From: FEN-1219 sp039933105
GTDB lineage: Bacteria; Pseudomonadota; Gammaproteobacteria; Steroidobacterales; Rariloculaceae
Direction of reading: 5' to 3'
Assembly: GCA_039933105.1 (NCBI GenBank)
Contig: JBDTOT010000016.1
Location: 1 to 64,000 of the forward strand
DNA length: 64,000 bases
Below are positions 9,901-16,876 of the stretch, piece after piece. A program made the translations under genes and the position numbers. A model generated the notes under the pieces. It did no database searches. It saw only the letters and a list, made by a program, of their open reading frames with translations, and was not told the DNA's origin. Each line of letters starts with the position of its first letter. Within the stretch, counting starts at the first letter, position 1.

Positions 9901-10049
9901 GTCTGGATCGAAACTTGTGCCGGCACGAACTCCGGGAACACGTCGATCGGCGTCAGCCGCGCGCGTAACGCACCGAGCACCAAGAATGCGAGCGCCAGCG
10001 TCGCGACTACGCCGCGCCGCCGCACCGACCATGCGACGAGCCACTGCAT
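6978..10049 (-). CDS. RND efflux pump permease, heavy-metal (CusA/CzcA-like) branch
   Basis: Inner membrane proton-driven pump of 1,023 residues, the normal RND length. It has the two-fold RND layout: a first TM near residue 15, a large periplasmic loop, a TM bundle near 335-480, a second loop and the last bundle. TM4 carries GVLVDDAIIDIENILRR near residue 398, the position of the proton-relay acidic residues. This motif differs from those I recall for CzcA (LIVDGAVVIVEN) and CusA (AMVDAAIVMIEN), so the substrate cannot be read from it. It is the last gene of a four-gene operon; its ATG lies six bases after the adaptor stop. The heavy-metal assignment rests on overall similarity and on the metal-type regulator at the head of the operon. 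Confidence 0.88.
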   Translation of the reverse strand: MQWLVAWSVRRRGVVATLALAFLVLGALRARLTPIDVFPEFVPAQVSIQTEAPGFTPDQVEALVTRPIEAAVNGAPGLAALRSESIPGLSVIDISFAPGTNPQRAHQDVAERLSGAGALPEGVGAPKLSPLTSSTMDVLKIGLVSDTLDAFALRDLAEWSLKAQLLAVPGVARVNVFGGSIRQLQIAPDLAKLAAYDVTLADLAEAARAALALRGAGFVDTAAQRVLIESPVPEPDTASLAAAIVTVRNGVPLKLGDFATVTMAAAVRAGDATIMGRNGVLLTLSSQFGANTLDVTRALEGALTDITPRLTAEGVTVYPALHRPATFIERALSNLRTGLAVAALFVLIILFAFLRNVRAALISFVTIPLSLLAATLVLGEFGLTLNAMTLGGFAVAVGVLVDDAIIDIENILRRLRENTLLPAPLPRLIVVRDASLEIRAPVLFATLAVVALFVPVYFISGVQGKFIGPLALAFVSAVLASLLVALTVTPALSALALGEGSAHGEARWITRLKEWQAATAVWFSERFTAVVIVLVTLVAAALLWLPRLGGQFMPDFEEGHFVVQASSALPGTGFDEMLGIGRRLSADLLALPYVATVEQQIGRAELGEDTWGPNRSELHVELKPEPGIDQRAAQAAIREIVASYPGLRSEVVTFLGDRFSESLTGETAAVVVNVFGDDLDVLDQTGARVAAALRGTPGVTDLQYERQSATPTVIVRPRAEALAAHGVQRRELLDVVQTAFAGLRVGQTFVGNRTVDAVLILPPGARDRVETIGALNVKSPFGPVAVSQLADVRAGVGRSQVRHLDGQRRVAITFNVAGRDLQSTVAEARQRIAALEPLPAGTFVRFAGQAEAERSARIELMLFAGAAVLAVVLLLSVCFRRRAYPWLVLVNLPFSLLGSIAAIGFSGIGLSIGTLVGLVTVFGISARNSILLLAHYEHLMDVEGATWNRATALRGASERLVPILMTALVTALGLAPLAFGLGSAGYEIEAPMAITVLGGLATSTVLNLLVLLGFVERASGSYA

Positions 10050-10055
10050 GCGTGG

Positions 10056-11009
10056 TTAGTCTTCCGCCGGTGCGCCGCCGAGCTCGCGCGCGAGCAGCAG
10101 GCCGGCACCGGCGGTCACGATCTTGTCGCCGACGGCGATGCCGCTCTGCTGGAAATAACCGGCATCGGTCGGTCGACCGATCTCGATCGCGCGGCGCGTG
10201 AATTCGTGTTCGTCGGATTGCACGTAGCACCAGGATTGGCCGCCCGCCAGCACGACGGCCGAGGTGGGCACGATAGCGCCGGTCTGCGTGTTGCCCGCCG
10301 GCAGCGTGGCTGTGAGGCGTTCGCCGAAGCTCAAGCCGCTGCCGCCCGGTACGAGCGCGAGCAACGTGGGTCCCGGCACGCCCGGATCGGCGGGTGCCGA
10401 CCAGACTTCGCCCGCGGTCCAGCTTTCGCCGCCGCCCACGCGGCGGATCGCGAGCGTGGTCGGCTTGCCGTTCGGCAGGCCGCCGGGGAAGCTTGCGCGC
10501 ACGAGCAGCGTGTTGCCGCGCGCGAGTGCGCGGAGCAACGCGTCGCGGCGGTTCGCGGTGAGCCACGGCGCGCCGCTGCCGAACCCGAGCGCTGCCCGCG
10601 ACTGCGCGACGTCGAGCAATGCGGCGTCGGCCGCTGCCTGGCGTTCTGCCGTTTCCAGCGTTGCTGCCGAAACGGCCGTGTCGGCGCCGAACAGATCGCG
10701 CGCGCGTTTGCGCGCCGCTTCGCTGGAACGCGCTTCGGCTTCCGCCTTGCCTTGCTCCGCCATCGCGGCCACGAGTTCCTGCGGATCGACGACCTGCGCC
10801 GATCCTGCGACGCTCGGCTGCCACGTGCCTTCGCCGGCGGCCGCTGCCTCGACGCCGAGCTTCTCCTGTTGCTCCGCGTCGAGCTCCACGCTGAGCAGCG
10901 GCGCTTCGCTTGCCGCTTGTGCGGCCGGCGCTTCGGGTGGGGGTGAGCTACACGCGCACAGCAATGCCGCGAACGCAGCCGCCGAGAATCCGGTGACCGA
11001 TCGCATCAT
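10056..11009 (-). CDS. RND efflux periplasmic adaptor, lipoprotein
   Basis: Membrane-fusion subunit that links the pump to the outer membrane factor, 317 residues. The N-terminus is a lipoprotein signal with probable lipid-modified Cys20 (LLCAC), so the adaptor would sit on the periplasmic face of the inner membrane. The helical hairpin is short: an Ala/Glu/Arg-rich stretch from about residue 65 to 125. It is followed by the barrel and membrane-proximal segments GNTLLVRASFPGG and TGAIVPTSAVV. The family core is clear but the protein is shorter than the usual 350-400 residues. The start is the first of two ATG codons; it overlaps the stop of the upstream gene as ATGA, indicating translational coupling. 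The same frame is open far upstream but runs antiparallel to nothing known and overlaps the outer membrane gene. Confidence 0.82.
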   Translation of the reverse strand: MMRSVTGFSAAAFAALLCACSSPPPEAPAAQAASEAPLLSVELDAEQQEKLGVEAAAAGEGTWQPSVAGSAQVVDPQELVAAMAEQGKAEAEARSSEAARKRARDLFGADTAVSAATLETAERQAAADAALLDVAQSRAALGFGSGAPWLTANRRDALLRALARGNTLLVRASFPGGLPNGKPTTLAIRRVGGGESWTAGEVWSAPADPGVPGPTLLALVPGGSGLSFGERLTATLPAGNTQTGAIVPTSAVVLAGGQSWCYVQSDEHEFTRRAIEIGRPTDAGYFQQSGIAVGDKIVTAGAGLLLARELGGAPAED

Positions 11010-12409
11010 TGCGCAGACCCCAGTAGCTCGTGCAGCGACGCCGCCGGCGCGAGCTGCGATGCAGGAAACAGCGGTTGCTCCACTCCGTCCTCGAGCGTCG
11101 TGAGTGCGCCGAGCACTGCACGGCGCGCATCGAGCGCGGTGCGCTTCAGACCGGCAAGCGCGATCTGCTCGGTCAGGACCTCGCCGCGATCTGCCGCGCC
11201 GGCCGTGAGCCGCCTCTGCATGGAGCGCTCCGCGTCGGTGGCCGCCGTGCTCGCGAGCTCGGTGGCGTCGAGTGCGGCGCGCGTGGATTCGAGGCGTGCG
11301 GCGCCGATGTCGATCGCCGCGAGCGCCGCGGCTTGTACTTCGTCGAACTTGGCGGCGGCCACGGCGCGCTGCGCAATGGCTTCGCGAATCGCGGGCTTCG
11401 CGTTGTGGAACAGCGGCACCGGGAGGTCGAGGCCGAGCGTGATCTTGTGATCTGCTTGATCGTGCAGATAGCCCGGCGCGAGCGTGAGGTCCGGGTACTG
11501 CGAGGCGACGGCCGTGCGCAGCTCCTGCTCGGCCACTTGGTATTCGGCCAGGGCCCGGCGCACGTCGAGACGATTCACGAGCGCGTTGTCGCGTGCGGTG
11601 GCGATATCGGCGGCGGCGAGCGTCGGCAGGGCCGCCAGCGGCGGCGGCTCGAGTGCGGCCAGTTCGCCCGCTGGCACGCCGATCGCGGCGGCGAGCTCGG
11701 CGCGCGCGGACGCGAGCGCGGCGCCGTCTTGCGCGAGCCGGCTCTTGCTCTCGTTCGCGGCTTGGAGCGCGGCCAACCGCTCGGGCGTGCTGCCCGCACC
11801 GAAGCGCAGGCGCGTTTCGACCCAGGTCAGAAAACCCTGCCGCAGCGTGGACTCCTCGGTATCGAGCGCCACGAGCTCGCGACTGAGCGCGACATCGAGC
11901 CATGTGCGGCGGACTTCCGCACGCGCGGCCCACAGCGCTTCGCCAAACCGCCACTCGGCCGCGGCTTCGTTCGCGAGTGCGCGCTCGCGACGAATCTCGC
12001 GCTTGCCGCCGAGCTCGAACGTGAGTGCCAGCGCGGCGCCGACGACCCATGGATTCGCGGCGCCGGAGTCCGTCACTTTTTCGTTCGTCATATTGACGGT
12101 CGGCTTCGGGCGCTGCGTCTGCACGCCGGTCGTAGCGCGCGTCGCGTCGACCTCGGCGCGTGCGGTGTTGAGATCCGTGCGCAGCAACCAGGCCGCGAGC
12201 GTCAGCTGATCGAGCGACCAGCTATTGTCGGCGGGTGCGGCGATGCCGTGCGCGGCCAACGCGTCACGAACCGCGGGTTCCGTCAGCGAACGAGTCGAGA
12301 GCCGCACGCCGTTCGCAGCCGCGTCGATGGGTGCCGGCGGCACGTGCTGGCAGCCGGCGGTGAGAAGCGCTAGTAGGGCGCAGCTACGTTGAATCGCCGA
12401 TAGGGGCAT
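11006..12409 (-). CDS. TolC-family outer membrane efflux lipoprotein
   Basis: Outer membrane channel of the RND tripartite pump, 467 residues. The signal peptide ends in the lipobox LLTAGC (Cys20), so it is a lipoprotein like other NodT/CusC-type proteins. Two TolC repeats of long Ala/Arg/Glu-rich helices are visible, with beta-strand segments such as GAALALTFELGGKREI and KITLGLDLPVPLF. Starting at 12409 places the lipobox correctly; six extra residues are possible from a start at 12427. It overlaps the end of the regulator gene by 26 bases and overlaps the adaptor by ATGA, so regulator, channel, adaptor and pump form one transcription unit. Confidence 0.85.
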   Translation of the reverse strand: MPLSAIQRSCALLALLTAGCQHVPPAPIDAAANGVRLSTRSLTEPAVRDALAAHGIAAPADNSWSLDQLTLAAWLLRTDLNTARAEVDATRATTGVQTQRPKPTVNMTNEKVTDSGAANPWVVGAALALTFELGGKREIRRERALANEAAAEWRFGEALWAARAEVRRTWLDVALSRELVALDTEESTLRQGFLTWVETRLRFGAGSTPERLAALQAANESKSRLAQDGAALASARAELAAAIGVPAGELAALEPPPLAALPTLAAADIATARDNALVNRLDVRRALAEYQVAEQELRTAVASQYPDLTLAPGYLHDQADHKITLGLDLPVPLFHNAKPAIREAIAQRAVAAAKFDEVQAAALAAIDIGAARLESTRAALDATELASTAATDAERSMQRRLTAGAADRGEVLTEQIALAGLKRTALDARRAVLGALTTLEDGVEQPLFPASQLAPAASLHELLGSAQ

Positions 12410-12869
12410 GCAAGCAATATCCTGCACCGCGAACGGTGTGAATCAGACGGACGGAAAACGGTCGATCGATCTTGGCGCGCAGACGACTGATGTGAGTTTC
12501 TACGACGCTCGTCTTGGGGTCGAAGTGTAACCCCCACACCCGCTCCAGCAGCTGGGTGCGAGTCAGGGGCACGCCGCGGTGCTGCGCAAGCACTGCGAGT
12601 AGCCGAAATTCGCGGGCCTGGAGCTCGATGTCTACGCCGCCGCGAACCGCGGTGCGATCGAGAAGATCGATCTTTAAGTCCGCGATACGCAATGTCATGG
12701 CCGCACTGTCGGGCGTGCCGCGGCGGATGAGAGCCCGCAAACACGCCATTAGCTCAGCGTCCGCCATCCAGCCGCGCGCCGCGAGCGTTGCGCGAATTGA
12801 CTCGGCAACCTCTGCGTCGTCTTCAACGGACACAATGCTCGTGGGATTCGCTGCGTAGGGGCGCATCAC
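12384..12869 (-). CDS. OmpR-family response regulator with internally deleted receiver domain
   Basis: DNA-binding protein of 161 residues, well below the family's usual 220-230. It opens with the normal first strand and helix of a receiver (SIVSVEDDAEV to ARGW, residues 11-34) and then jumps directly to what is normally the last receiver helix (ADAELMACLRALIRR, residues 36-50). The segment that should carry the phosphoacceptor Asp, the switch Thr/Ser and the KPF lysine is absent, with the frame kept. The winged helix (about 66-155) is complete: REFRLLAVLAQHRG, LLERVWGLHFDPKTSVVETHISRLR and HTVRGAGYCL closely resemble CusR/CopR-type metal regulators. It heads the RND operon. No sensor kinase is adjacent. 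It probably binds DNA without phosphorylation, which is inference. Confidence 0.85.
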   Translation of the reverse strand: MMRPYAANPTSIVSVEDDAEVAESIRATLAARGWMADAELMACLRALIRRGTPDSAAMTLRIADLKIDLLDRTAVRGGVDIELQAREFRLLAVLAQHRGVPLTRTQLLERVWGLHFDPKTSVVETHISRLRAKIDRPFSVRLIHTVRGAGYCLHAPIGDST

Positions 12870-12898
12870 GTCGCGGTACGTGCGGTGGCCGACAGGAC

Positions 12899-12914
12899 CT
12901 TACCATTCCGTAAG
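12899..12914. promoter_or_regulatory. Candidate operator, CTTAC-N6-GTAAG
   Basis: Perfect 5-base inverted repeat with a 6-base spacer, 30 bases upstream of the truncated regulator's start and in the divergent gap shared with the YncE-like gene. OmpR-type metal regulators bind paired half-sites of about this spacing, so it is a plausible autoregulatory site. No binding evidence is available. Confidence 0.4.
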
Positions 12915-12930
12915 CAGCTCAGCGAATAGC

Positions 12931-12942
12931 TGTACTCGTACA
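12931..12942. promoter_or_regulatory. Inverted repeat TGTAC-TC-GTACA
   Basis: Perfect 5-base arms around a 2-base centre, on the YncE-like gene's side of the divergent gap. It could be a second operator for that gene. The assignment rests only on symmetry and position. Confidence 0.3.
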
Positions 12943-12985
12943 CTTCCCTAAGCTTCGAGGTCGGTCTTCCTTGCAGGGGGTCTTC

Positions 12986-14035
12986 ATGAGCACGCGTTTG
13001 TTCGTCGTGGCCGCGCTTACGGCTGCCGCCACATTGACTCTGTCTGGAGTCGCACAGAGTCAGACCTTCAAGGTCAGCAAACGCAGCATCGGGGGCGAGG
13101 GCAGTCACGACTACATCGTGGCCGAGCCCGGCACTGGCCGCGTGTTCGTATCGCGCGAAACCCATTTCATGGTTCTCGACGGCGCCACAGGGAAAGTCTT
13201 GGGAGACATCGGCGACGTACCCGGCGTGCACGGTGTCGCGCTGGTCCCGAAGTGGAACCATGGCTTCACGACGAATCGTGGCGACTCGACCGTGACCGAG
13301 TTCGACTTGAAGACGCTGGGCGCGATCAAGAAAATCCCGGTCACCGTCGGCGGCCTGGATGGCGTCATGTACGACGAGTCCATCGATCGCGTGATCCTGA
13401 CGAACCACAGTCGCCCGGTCGGCACCGCCGTGGCCATCGACCCGAACACGGGAGTCATCACGGGGACTGCGGAGCTCGAGGACGACTCGCCGGAAGGCGC
13501 GGCCAGCGACGGCGCCGGCCGGTTGTTCGTGAACAACGAGAGCAAGAACACGATCCAGCTGATCGACGCGAAGACCATGAAGGCAGTCGCCTCGTGGCCC
13601 ATCGCGCCCTGCGACGGTCCAACCGGAATCGCCTACGACACAGTGTCGAAGCGCATTTTCGCTGGCTGTAGCGGAACCTCGGTGGTCGTCGATGCGGGCA
13701 CGGGCAAAGTCGTGGCGACGATCGCCAACGGCGACGGCGTCGATGCGCTCGGCTGGGACCCCGTCGAGAAGCTGATTTACATTCCGGCCGGCCGCGACGG
13801 CAATGTCACCGTGGCTCATCAAGACTCGGCTGATAAATACACGGTGATTGCCACGGTTCCGACCATGCCGGGTGGCAAGACAATCACGGTCGATCCTGTG
13901 CGACACGTGGCCTATGTGTTTGCCCCGGAATACGGCCCCGTACCCGTGTCGGCGCCGGCCGCCCCGCCGCCGACGAACGGCCGCCGGCCGCGCGGCCCGT
14001 TGATCGGAACCTGGCTGTTCGCCATCAGTCACTGA
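12986..14035 (+). CDS. YncE-like periplasmic beta-propeller protein
   Basis: Exported protein of 349 residues with a clear signal peptide (MSTRLFVVAALTAAATL, cleavage near SQT). The body has repeated blade motifs of the YncE/YVTN type: TGRVFVSRETHFMVLDGATGKVLGDI, DRVILTNHSRP, AGRLFVNNESKNTIQLIDAKTM, and VVVDAGTGKVVATI. Function of the family is unclear; some bind DNA or metal. A GGGGG site eight bases upstream selects the ATG at 12986. It is divergent from the efflux operon and shares a short, repeat-containing promoter region with it, so a common metal-related signal is possible. Confidence 0.78.
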   Translation: MSTRLFVVAALTAAATLTLSGVAQSQTFKVSKRSIGGEGSHDYIVAEPGTGRVFVSRETHFMVLDGATGKVLGDIGDVPGVHGVALVPKWNHGFTTNRGDSTVTEFDLKTLGAIKKIPVTVGGLDGVMYDESIDRVILTNHSRPVGTAVAIDPNTGVITGTAELEDDSPEGAASDGAGRLFVNNESKNTIQLIDAKTMKAVASWPIAPCDGPTGIAYDTVSKRIFAGCSGTSVVVDAGTGKVVATIANGDGVDALGWDPVEKLIYIPAGRDGNVTVAHQDSADKYTVIATVPTMPGGKTITVDPVRHVAYVFAPEYGPVPVSAPAAPPPTNGRRPRGPLIGTWLFAISH

Positions 14036-14110
14036 GCGCGCCCGCGTAAGGATTCGCACCGCATCATAAGCAGGCGCGTGTCGGAAATTTGTCAGGGCGC
14101 GATGGGTGAG

Positions 14111-15391
14111 CTACGCGGGATTGCTGCGACGCTGAAAATCGAGCGTCGCCGTCGTGCCTCGGTTGCGCTCCGAGTTGAACGCGAGGCGCCAACCCAGGTG
14201 CTCGCAGAGCCGCGAGATCAGTTCGAGCCCTATACCTGCGCCGGCGGCGCCGATACCTTCGCCCGAACGCGCGAGGCGCGTATACGCGGCGCTCATTTCC
14301 TCATCGGTCATGCCGTGGCCGGGGTCTGCGATGGTGATTTTGGCGTCCCGGGACGCTGCGATCCGAATCACGCCGCGGTCGCTGTTCTCGATGGCGTTGC
14401 GCACGAGATTGCCGATCGCCGCGCGCGCCACCTGAGCGGGCGCCACGATTGTGCAGGCTGGATCGAGCTCGATCTCGAACGACAACTCCTTGTGCTTCGC
14501 GAGAAACCCGTGATCCGCGACGATCGATGGAATGAGCTCCGCCAATACCACGGGCTCGTCGGAACCGCGCAGCCGCGCCGGGTCCTTGGCGAGTGCGACT
14601 AACATCGATACGAGCCGCTCCATGTCGCGAGCCGTATTCAAAAGATGAGCTAGATAGGGTTCTGCGGCCCCACCGCGGCGATCGATTTCGACCTCGACGG
14701 AGCTCGCAATCACGGCAATCGGTGTGCGTAGCTCGTGGCTCGCCATGTTGAGAAAAGTGCGTTCACGTTCCAGAGACTGATCTAGACGTTCGAGGTAGCG
14801 GTTGAAGGCTTCGGTGATCACTTGCGCTTCGCGCGGTGCGGAGGCATCGACCGGCAGACGTTGACCCGAACGATCGGGCGCAAGGGAAGACAGCGCGTTC
14901 GCCATCGACGAGAGCGGCCGCATCAACCAACCTGCGCCGAGATGCGCGATCAACACCAACAGTGCGATGACCGGTAGCGTCGATCCGGCCAAAAGTATCC
15001 CGAGATTCACCTCACCGCTCTCGACGCCCGAGATCTCGAGAGCGATCGTCGACGGGCCTTCGGGTGAATCCTCTACGAAAACAACATATTCACCGTCCGA
15101 GGTAAGAACTTCGTCGTGTAAGCCAGGAGGCAGACCCGCGAATTCCGGCGGCACAGGCACGCCGCTCAAGGGCCCGTAAAGCCGGAGCGCGTCAGTATCC
15201 GACCACCGAGAGCTCGCTTCGGCGGCACGGCGCTCCGTGAAATGCGCCAGCTCGGTCCGCAGCAACGACTCCCACACGAGCCGCTCGGCACGCTCATTCA
15301 CGATATAGCCATGGGCGACGACGACCACGGTCACGATCGCAACATACGCGAGCAATGCGATGAACAATCGGCGGCGCAAACCACCCTTCAT
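14111..15391 (-). CDS. Sensor histidine kinase with HAMP domain
   Basis: Membrane sensor of 426 residues. TM1 is at about 9-29 and TM2 at 129-150, framing a periplasmic domain of about 100 residues. A HAMP linker follows, then the phosphoacceptor His219 in NMASHELRTPI. The catalytic domain has an N box (GNLVRNAIENSD), a G1 box (IADPGHGMTDEE) and a G2 region (GAAGAGIGLELI). It overlaps the upstream response regulator as ATGA and will phosphorylate that partner. The signal is unknown. Nearest candidate targets are the imelysin and di-heme genes transcribed divergently a short distance away. Confidence 0.9.
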   Translation of the reverse strand: MKGGLRRRLFIALLAYVAIVTVVVVAHGYIVNERAERLVWESLLRTELAHFTERRAAEASSRWSDTDALRLYGPLSGVPVPPEFAGLPPGLHDEVLTSDGEYVVFVEDSPEGPSTIALEISGVESGEVNLGILLAGSTLPVIALLVLIAHLGAGWLMRPLSSMANALSSLAPDRSGQRLPVDASAPREAQVITEAFNRYLERLDQSLERERTFLNMASHELRTPIAVIASSVEVEIDRRGGAAEPYLAHLLNTARDMERLVSMLVALAKDPARLRGSDEPVVLAELIPSIVADHGFLAKHKELSFEIELDPACTIVAPAQVARAAIGNLVRNAIENSDRGVIRIAASRDAKITIADPGHGMTDEEMSAAYTRLARSGEGIGAAGAGIGLELISRLCEHLGWRLAFNSERNRGTTATLDFQRRSNPA

Positions 15392-16071
15392 GATTCAGGC
15401 TCGAGCATTGCGATGCGGTAGCCGACCTTCGGTACGGTGTGGACCAGCTTGGTCGCGAAAGCGCCGTCGACGCTCTTGCGAAGCTCATACACGTGCGACC
15501 GCAGCAACTCCCGATCCGGTGGATCGTCGCCCCACAGGATGGATTCGAGACGCGCACGTGGAACCACCGCAGGGCTGGCACGCATCAGCCCTTCGAGCAG
15601 CTTCTTGCCGCCGGCATAGATCTGCAACGGCGTCCCTGCGCGCGTAACTTCTTGTGTCGCGAGGTCGTAACGCAGATCTGCAACCTGGAGTACTTGCCCG
15701 CGCCCCTTGCTCCGCAGAATCAGGGCGTCGAGGCGAACCTCGAGCTCGGCGACCGCGAAGGGCTTGGTGAGGTAGTCGTCTACACCCGCGCGAAAGCCTG
15801 CGATTTTGTGTGCCAGGTCATCCAGCGCCGTAAGCATCAACACGGGTGTATGACGCCCACGTGCGCGCAGTTCCCTGATCACGTCTTCGCCGTTGAGTCT
15901 CGGCAACATCCAGTCGAGCACGATGGCGTCGTAGTCGGCCTTGAGCGCGAGCTGCAAGCCCGCCTGGCCGTCCTGTGCGGCGTCGATGGCGTAATCGCGC
16001 GGCTCCAGATAGGCGAACAGGTTGGTCACCAACGAACGGTTGTCTTCGATGATCAGAAGGCGCTTCGGCAT
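15388..16071 (-). CDS. OmpR-family response regulator (partner of adjacent kinase)
   Basis: DNA-binding response regulator of 227 residues, full length. The receiver is intact: acidic pair Glu9-Asp10, phosphoacceptor Asp53 in VLDWMLP, Thr in LMLTALDD and Lys in YLTKPF. The C-terminal winged helix includes GGKKLLEGLMRASPAVV, LLRSHVYELRKSVD and VHTVPKVGYRI. The start at MPKRLLIIEDN is chosen because the receiver's first strand begins there; thirteen further residues upstream lack similarity. Its intact receiver contrasts with the gutted regulator at the head of the nearby RND operon. Confidence 0.9.
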   Translation of the reverse strand: MPKRLLIIEDNRSLVTNLFAYLEPRDYAIDAAQDGQAGLQLALKADYDAIVLDWMLPRLNGEDVIRELRARGRHTPVLMLTALDDLAHKIAGFRAGVDDYLTKPFAVAELEVRLDALILRSKGRGQVLQVADLRYDLATQEVTRAGTPLQIYAGGKKLLEGLMRASPAVVPRARLESILWGDDPPDRELLRSHVYELRKSVDGAFATKLVHTVPKVGYRIAMLEPES

Positions 16072-16289
16072 GAAGTCCAGCGGCGCATGGAGACGCGGAG
16101 AGACCCGCACTGTACCGCCGTTTAGCTGTCGGAGCCTTCACCCCGACATTTTCCAGACATCGCTCTGGTCAGGCCGCCGTTCGCGCGCGCTAAAGTGAGG
16201 CCAGGAACTTCTCGCGCCACATCCGCTGCCCCTTCGCCACCTCGACGATCCGCAATGCGGGCGCGTGCAATTCGGCGAGAGATTCGGAT

Positions 16290-16706
16290 CTATTCGAAAA
16301 AATCGAGCATTGCCTTGCGTACCTCGGGGTCCGGCGCGTTCAGCAAGTCGGCGAACTCTGGGTGCGCAGCGACGTCTAGCAGGGCGCGCTGCTTGAGGAG
16401 GTTGATGTCCTCGGCGGGAGCATCGGACTCCGCCGCGGCCGGTGGTCGAACGGATGGCACGTTGCGAGCCTGGCTGATGGGTTCGGCGTCGAGTTGCCTT
16501 CGAGACTCGGCGGTCTGCCGAGGCGCAGAGGCGCGAAGTTCAGCAACGGTTACGGCGGGTAACGCGTGGGCGGCCTCGGCCGCGAGCCCCGTGCCCGCCT
16601 GACGCAATGAAGCGAGCGCACCATGTAGCGCCACCGCGACGTAGATCGCGTACGCGGTGGCGGAAATGCCGAGCGCGATGAACCCCGCGTGTTTCTTCTT
16701 CAATGG
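16290..16706 (-). CDS. Hypothetical single-pass membrane protein
   Basis: I do not recognise this 138-residue protein. It has a lysine-rich start (PLKKKH), one transmembrane helix (about residues 9-29) and then a polar Ala/Arg/Glu/Pro-rich region, probably periplasmic. It ends in a compact helical tail (INLLKQRALLDVAAHPEFADLLNAPDPEV). A GGAG site eight bases upstream favours the GTG at 16706; a second GTG at 16751 would add 15 basic residues. It lies just upstream of the two-component genes on the same strand, with about 220 bases between, so a shared promoter is uncertain. Confidence 0.5.
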   Translation of the reverse strand, partial: PLKKKHAGFIALGISATAYAIYVAVALHGALASLRQAGTGLAAEAAHALPAVTVAELRASAPRQTAESRRQLDAEPISQARNVPSVRPPAAAESDAPAEDINLLKQRALLDVAAHPEFADLLNAPDPEVRKAMLDFFE

Positions 16707-16796
16707 CACGATTCGTCTCCGTCCGAATAGAGTGCCGAGACGAGGTTGCACGCGTGTGACAACCGCTGACCTTCGAGTTGTCGCGATCTTCGTTTA

Positions 16797-16820
16797 CACG
16801 ACCGTCACGAACCGTTCACG
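16797..16820. promoter_or_regulatory. Direct CACG repeats, candidate regulator site
   Basis: Three CACG units spaced 9 and 11 bases apart lie 57 bases before the imelysin start. The inner two sit in near-identical ACCGTCACG and ACCGTTCACG blocks. One-turn spacing of direct repeats is how OmpR-type regulators bind, and such a regulator is encoded about 0.7 kb away. Nothing resembling a Fur box is present in this gap. Confidence 0.3.
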
Positions 16821-16876
16821 TCGCCTACCTAGAGTCGCAGTCCTCCCTCCGGGTGGATCGAACTGGCGCACTGAGC

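Noticed and set aside
7858..10824. Very long open frames overlapping the RND pump on both strands (one of 988 codons, one of 541)
   Set aside because: They are Arg/Ala-rich mirror frames of a high-GC gene, without recognisable domains, while the pump frame has full RND motifs.
11010..12050. Upstream extension of the adaptor frame by more than 340 codons
   Set aside because: It lies inside the TolC-family gene in another frame and is Arg-rich without similarity; the lipoprotein signal and ATGA overlap fix the start at 11009.
16752..16876. Fur box before the imelysin gene
   Set aside because: Imelysin genes are often iron-regulated, but the gap has no GATAAT-like hexamer array.
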